A DNA stretch of 8,704 nucleotides from CAYUUW01 sp964448005 (GTDB taxonomy: Bacteria; Patescibacteriota; Gracilibacteria; UM-FILTER-43-11), in NCBI GenBank assembly GCA_964448005.1, contig CAYUUW010000053.1, positions 1 through 8,704 of the forward strand. Reading direction: 5' to 3'. The first letter of the stretch is position 1. Each line of letters opens with the position of its first letter. Under the pieces are notes generated by a model. The model was not told the origin of the DNA. It worked only from the letters and a program-made list of their open reading frames with translations, and ran no database searches. The translations under genes and the position numbers were made by a program. Positions 6,301 to 8,704 of the stretch are shown here, piece after piece.

Positions 6301-6518
6301 GCAGGGAAATCATGCTTGGTAAGCTAGGAGAAGAGGCTCTATTAAAAGGAATTCGGGCCATCAAGGAATTTGCGGAGTATGTGGAAAGAGGGGTAGCGGT
6401 GACCGAGGCAGAGCGACAAGCTAAATTCCAGCAGCTTTTTGCCTGGGATTGGGGGAACCCTGAAGTAAAGAATGGTGTCCTGCGGCTGATCAGCCAACTT
6501 AACTTCCCCTCAGCGTGA
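3303..6518 (+). CDS. Large charged, repeat-containing, partly coiled-coil protein, unknown function
   Basis: 1071 residues; I do not recognise a family. No signal peptide or membrane segment is visible, so it is probably cytoplasmic. In order: an acidic N-terminus (1-45); a helical region with LTEGYHALRRLLM (100-112); a Lys/Glu/Arg-rich stretch (about 334-395) with coiled-coil character; a second copy of the early motif, LIEDFHAVRRFLM (429-441); an Ala/Pro/Glu-rich linker (about 545-580); a middle region; a Lys/Pro/Ala linker (about 802-818); two short DFW repeats (856 and 873); and two diverged copies of an approximately 75-residue helical unit (887-960, 970-1046). Codon use is richer in A and in ATA, AGG and AGA codons than the aminopeptidase, suggesting relaxed or different selection. 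Its stop overlaps the next gene's start, pointing to a shared operon and function. No catalytic motif is apparent; a structural or scaffold role is only a guess. Confidence 0.9.
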   Translation: MTGNNPPSSIVPDLDDEGEAKLGEGLTSIADGGDRAESVELDSGENALKEVRRCLTQLLLAKSKYPSNYKDAWSSWHAKFEQAYQAAIEKNVEESDLAQLTEGYHALRRLLMVEEGKAFAKTMGKSPLERIIEKARQKRRNVGLVEAKKYILEKLAQGEALEKLAQAVGQSAFEQELQVAAWQALASGEAEAIAQTIERKGYDELRASTSPEDLLASWTNSDWDELGKAIRLTQSYQEKQGQVESSGEKLADPMDLEEIHRRIAQADPTQLMSDLRAQGLKPKADAWKMLLEKQPGSSDEPKTEEVAIDEIMLELWREGQRIGKEPSFGLAEKRDERLTELLAERRKKAEEREERLGKKQDRVKKWKEEGTERRAKVEKEMEEIRAAEKAARARLNDMLRISYDRHYGEAELASVKEDWNVPSKKIEQLIEDFHAVRRFLMLAKDSPDPAVLKKKEKLEEAIAEGKRLESLRNLADPALFRKAANAVFKKDGDHKSLWEKYLRNIKKIPGLRDSEASRGFETFYGINQWLQADLEALAKMAQSPEETQSGQPAIAPESPKADEATAAPAQTVAAETKLRPLIVRVSKRDFQLPQDDWIEAEKVLSEALFHMEAYPPTQAERNYLIFALSKIHPGSPKAKGSQKTESGWEMGSLLGIRDAVLKGKLKEDWNASGYFSDYRLADLDWKLWIERIQDLPSVEQVSKTKFNLREVPSQEVEKPNGFDEFASWLNGKIEEEQPKERVRMKTDLVKILRTLSQLEKGQSVKWEQDLKKSAGEVMARPEIQGWKPENFRLAQDELLLRGMKPTPPKAKPAPKAKAEEGPLTGGLLDAQGGLLDRTEDHLLHPTNPWPATLTADFWAVDLEHLDWPDFPPDFWQADLKSLDLNQLKNRALELAPKGSAEQEQVVKFFEGYEIGSGKLNEAVKKAIENGIRAIKGFVERVDGGNLATEKEKQAEFQRLLMGGLKKVEKLRNRVLELAPEGSAEKAQIEKLFEAYEKWKRREIMLGKLGEEALLKGIRAIKEFAEYVERGVAVTEAERQAKFQQLFAWDWGNPEVKNGVLRLISQLNFPSA
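3756..3799 (+). repeat. 17-bp direct repeat inside the large operon gene
   Basis: The 17 bases at 3756-3772 (starting TTGGAAAAG) recur exactly at 3783-3799, 27 bases apart, so the offset is nine codons. Both copies encode LEKLAQ. The identity at nucleotide level points to a recent small tandem duplication within the helical region. Confidence 0.8.
5868..5954 (+). repeat. Tandem 17-residue DFW motif within the large protein
   Basis: Residues 856-867 read DFWAVDLEHLDW and residues 873-884 read DFWQADLKSLDL, a spacing of exactly 17. Six to seven of the twelve positions are identical (DFW, DL, LD). The Trp/Asp/Leu-rich pattern is unlike the Lys/Glu-rich rest of the protein and could be a short linear binding motif presented twice. 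Related wording (LADLDWKLW) occurs near residues 680-688. Confidence 0.65.
5961..6440 (+). repeat. Two diverged copies of a roughly 75-residue unit at the C-terminus of the large protein
   Basis: Residues 887-960 and 970-1046 align throughout: LKNRALELAPKGSAEQ versus LRNRVLELAPEGSAEK, KFFEGYE versus KLFEAYE, GIRAIKGFVE versus GIRAIKEFAE, and KQAEFQRLL versus RQAKFQQLF. The second copy is about three residues longer in the middle. The DNA copies (5961-6182, 6210-6440) have diverged mainly at synonymous sites, so the duplication is old and the protein sequence is maintained. Confidence 0.9.
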
Positions 6519-8704
6519 GCAATACCGACAGAAGCAGCGGCACCCCGGCAGAAATGGATTTGGCCCACTACCAGGCCATTGTTTCGACGATTGAGGAAGG
6601 ATTGGACTCAGAGGATTTGGAAGAAAAAAAGGCCGCTCTGGAACTGGCCCACGAAGCGGCTGAGAAAGCCGGGCTGACTCGCGAGGCCATTCATCACCTG
6701 CTGTCTGCGGAAGCGGAAACGCCGATTCAGGAGGAGCTTTTGGCGATCCGATGGGAAATAAACCAGCTCTTCCTTAGGGAAGGCAGCCAAAACAGGCCGC
6801 CCCTCGCGCGAACGAACCTGGCCGCACCTTCGCCATGGGATCCAACTATTTCGAAAGGCCTGGAGATCACAGACGAGCAGCTTGAAGCTTCTATTGCAGA
6901 AGCCCGAGACTACGTGGAAGCAGGAGGCGAACTGGAAAGGGAAGTCATCGATTTGCCCTCCTTGGAAACGGCGGAGATTGTGGACAGCAGCGGCCGAACC
7001 GTGTCTGTTTTGCAGCCAGCGGCCACCGGGCCTGATGAAATAGACTTGCCCGACGCTCCAGGAGAGCTTGAGCTGATTGATGCCTTGGGGAATCCTGTGG
7101 CCCCCAGCCCAGCAGCTTCTGTCGCGGCACCGGCCCCTGCCTCCACAGTTCCAGCACCGGGCCCAGGAACCGCTCCTGTTCCTGCCCCAACGGCTCCGGC
7201 CCCTGCTCCGATCGCTCCCCTTCCCGGACCTCCCGGAGCCCCCGCTCCGGCTTCTCCCGGATCGCCTCCCGCCCCTGGGCCAACGCCTCCGGCCCCCCCT
7301 TCCGCGCCAACCCCTGCTCCAGGCCCAGGAACCGCTCCGACGCCTGCCCCCCCGACACCCCCTGTCGCACCTGTGCCTTCTCCCTCAGCTCCAACGCCAG
7401 CACCTGGAACCGCTCCTGTCCCTGCACCTGCGCCGACTGCCGCCCCCACCGCAGCCCCCCTTACGCCAGGTCAGATCGCCGCGCGCGTGGGAGACATCGT
7501 GCAATCGGTGCTGCTGCACGGGGTGAACTACAATCCCAATACGGATGCCGCCAGCGCGGCGATCCGGAACATAACGGCCAACCTGCGCGAAGATCAGCTG
7601 CTGGGCCTGGAGAACACCTTGCGCTACAAGAACAGCCGCGGGCTGGATATAGCCGCCCTGTCCACCCGGCTCGGCTTGGCTCCTGGCCTGAGCAATAGCG
7701 AAGTCCTTTCTGAAATGGAAAGGCGCAATAGGGATATGGGGCACAGAATAAGGACCTTGGACAAACTGAGAAATCCGACTTCCACAGAGACTGCCGAGCT
7801 GACGAATTTGAGCATAGAAAAAGAGAATGTCGAAAGCGCCATCGCTGCCCTGAAAAACAGGAGCACCTACGCCTCCACAGCCGAAGCGCTGGGCATGGTA
7901 CAGCTGTTCTTCGAAAATGCCCAAAACAACCCGAACGCCAATCTGGCGCTCGACGAAACCCTGGCTGCCCTGAACGCCACCAGCCGACGGTCGGAGCAGC
8001 TAGAGCCAGGGGGACGGGAACGCCTGAGATCTTTGGACGGGCTGCGCTTGGGCACCATTATGGACCAGCTGGCCGAGCAGAAGAAAGTGGGCATCGCCAA
8101 GGAGGAGCTGGCCAAAGTGCTGGAGGTGGCCCGCAATGCCCACGCCGTACGGGAGTGGGTGGCGGCCTTGCCCAATGCCGAAAAAGACGTGCCCATGCTG
8201 GTGGCCTACCTGGAAGGAGCCTTGCGGGCCCGCCAAGGCTCGATCAACACCGTATCGATCGGCACAGCGCTGGCCCTCATAGACAACCTGGAGGCCGGCA
8301 TGCGCCACAGATTCTTCGAAGAAGCTAAGAAGCTGACCGGCAGCCCTAGCGAAAAAATGCTTTATCCGGGCCAAAAGATACGTCAAATGGAGGCGGCCCG
8401 CCAGGACGTGAACACAGCGCAATTCAATGAGCTGCTAGCAAACATGCGGCGCAAGAACTCCCTTAAACTAGTTTCTAAATTCGCTTTGGCTCCCGCCGCC
8501 TTGGCCACTGGCGGAATCCTGGCGGCCGGAACCATAGGCGCCGCAGGCGTCGGAGCCCTGGCCCTAGGAGCAGGCATGGCTGCCAAAAAGGCGAAAAGCT
8601 TGGCTGGGAACGCAGAGTTCATGAAGAAATTCAAAGACCTTGGAGAGGGCGCAGCTGAACGCGCAGGCCTGGCCAGCATGATTGGAAGTTTCCTGCGGGA
8701 GGAG
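6515..8704 (+). CDS. Large protein with Pro/Ala linker and Gly/Ala hydrophobic segment, unknown function, 3' end missing
   Basis: A GTG at 6515 overlaps the previous stop in GTGA; the frame stays open for 730 codons to the right edge. An in-frame ATG at 6554 is the alternative start, but the overlap favours GTG and translational coupling. No family is recognised. Order: an acidic helical N-terminal region (about 14-190) with no signal peptide; a Pro/Ala/Gly/Thr linker (195-317) containing near-repeats of PGTAPVPAP; a second globular or helical region from TPGQIAARV (317), with coiled-coil character around 401-455; further helical sequence; and a Gly/Ala-rich hydrophobic stretch (656-690, FALAPAALATGG through GALALGAGMAA) followed by KKAK. 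The last could be a membrane or glycine-zipper-like segment. Codon use becomes more GC-rich after the linker. Together with the upstream gene it likely forms a two-protein system, function unknown. Confidence 0.9.
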   Translation, partial: MSNTDRSSGTPAEMDLAHYQAIVSTIEEGLDSEDLEEKKAALELAHEAAEKAGLTREAIHHLLSAEAETPIQEELLAIRWEINQLFLREGSQNRPPLARTNLAAPSPWDPTISKGLEITDEQLEASIAEARDYVEAGGELEREVIDLPSLETAEIVDSSGRTVSVLQPAATGPDEIDLPDAPGELELIDALGNPVAPSPAASVAAPAPASTVPAPGPGTAPVPAPTAPAPAPIAPLPGPPGAPAPASPGSPPAPGPTPPAPPSAPTPAPGPGTAPTPAPPTPPVAPVPSPSAPTPAPGTAPVPAPAPTAAPTAAPLTPGQIAARVGDIVQSVLLHGVNYNPNTDAASAAIRNITANLREDQLLGLENTLRYKNSRGLDIAALSTRLGLAPGLSNSEVLSEMERRNRDMGHRIRTLDKLRNPTSTETAELTNLSIEKENVESAIAALKNRSTYASTAEALGMVQLFFENAQNNPNANLALDETLAALNATSRRSEQLEPGGRERLRSLDGLRLGTIMDQLAEQKKVGIAKEELAKVLEVARNAHAVREWVAALPNAEKDVPMLVAYLEGALRARQGSINTVSIGTALALIDNLEAGMRHRFFEEAKKLTGSPSEKMLYPGQKIRQMEAARQDVNTAQFNELLANMRRKNSLKLVSKFALAPAALATGGILAAGTIGAAGVGALALGAGMAAKKAKSLAGNAEFMKKFKDLGEGAAERAGLASMIGSFLREE
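7097..7462 (+). repeat. Low-complexity Pro/Ala-rich linker region with degenerate repeats
   Basis: Residues 195-316 of the downstream large protein are almost entirely Pro, Ala, Gly, Thr, Ser and Val. The phrase GTAPVPAP occurs twice and GTAPTPAP once, usually preceded by APGPGP-like or PAPG sequence, showing expansion by internal duplication. Such linkers are typically extended and separate domains. The complementary strand gives long Gly/Ala-rich frames that are compositional artefacts. Confidence 0.85.

Noticed and set aside
6910..7449. Gly/Ala-rich minus-strand frame resembling PGRS-type or collagen-like proteins
   Set aside because: It is the complement of the Pro/Ala linker codons; the plus frame is continuous across the whole region and overlaps the upstream gene correctly.
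7097..7462. Possible CRISPR or minisatellite array
   Set aside because: Repeats are degenerate, in frame and coding for a low-complexity linker, without regular spacers.

Overview
The window carries two housekeeping genes, a compact regulatory and RNA-like intergenic region, and a two-gene operon of very large proteins I do not recognise. It is bacterial DNA (standard code, GC-rich, UGA used as stop), but the lineage cannot be fixed from it. Two traits stand out. The promoters that can be picked out resemble sigma70 sites (TTGAYN plus TAAAAT-like boxes, sometimes with an extended TGC). None of the four leadered genes has a recognisable Shine-Dalgarno sequence. This fits lineages that often start translation without SD pairing, such as Bacteroidota, some PVC groups, Elusimicrobia-like groups or candidate-phyla bacteria. 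I would not choose among them.

Layout. (1) 1-985, minus strand: 5' part of a CCA-adding/poly(A) polymerase family tRNA nucleotidyltransferase with an HD domain, cut by the left edge. (2) 986-1674: promoter region, a possible 38-codon small gene (1073-1189, plus), and on the minus strand a roughly 310-nt segment bounded by a sigma70-like promoter and a near-perfect intrinsic terminator, without a convincing ORF. This is a candidate structured RNA. (3) 1675-3174, plus: complete M17 (leucyl) aminopeptidase, ending at a strong terminator. (4) 3303-6518, plus: 1071-residue highly charged, repeat-bearing, partly coiled-coil protein of unknown function. (5) 6515-8704, plus, running off the right edge: at least 730 residues of a second unknown protein, with a Pro/Ala-rich linker of about 123 residues, helical regions and a Gly/Ala-rich hydrophobic segment.

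The two large genes overlap by four bases (GTGA) and follow a dedicated promoter set inside the aminopeptidase terminator. They are therefore most likely one transcription unit whose products act together. The upstream genes look like independent housekeeping units. The two-protein operon and the intergenic RNA-like segment are the parts most likely to be undescribed.
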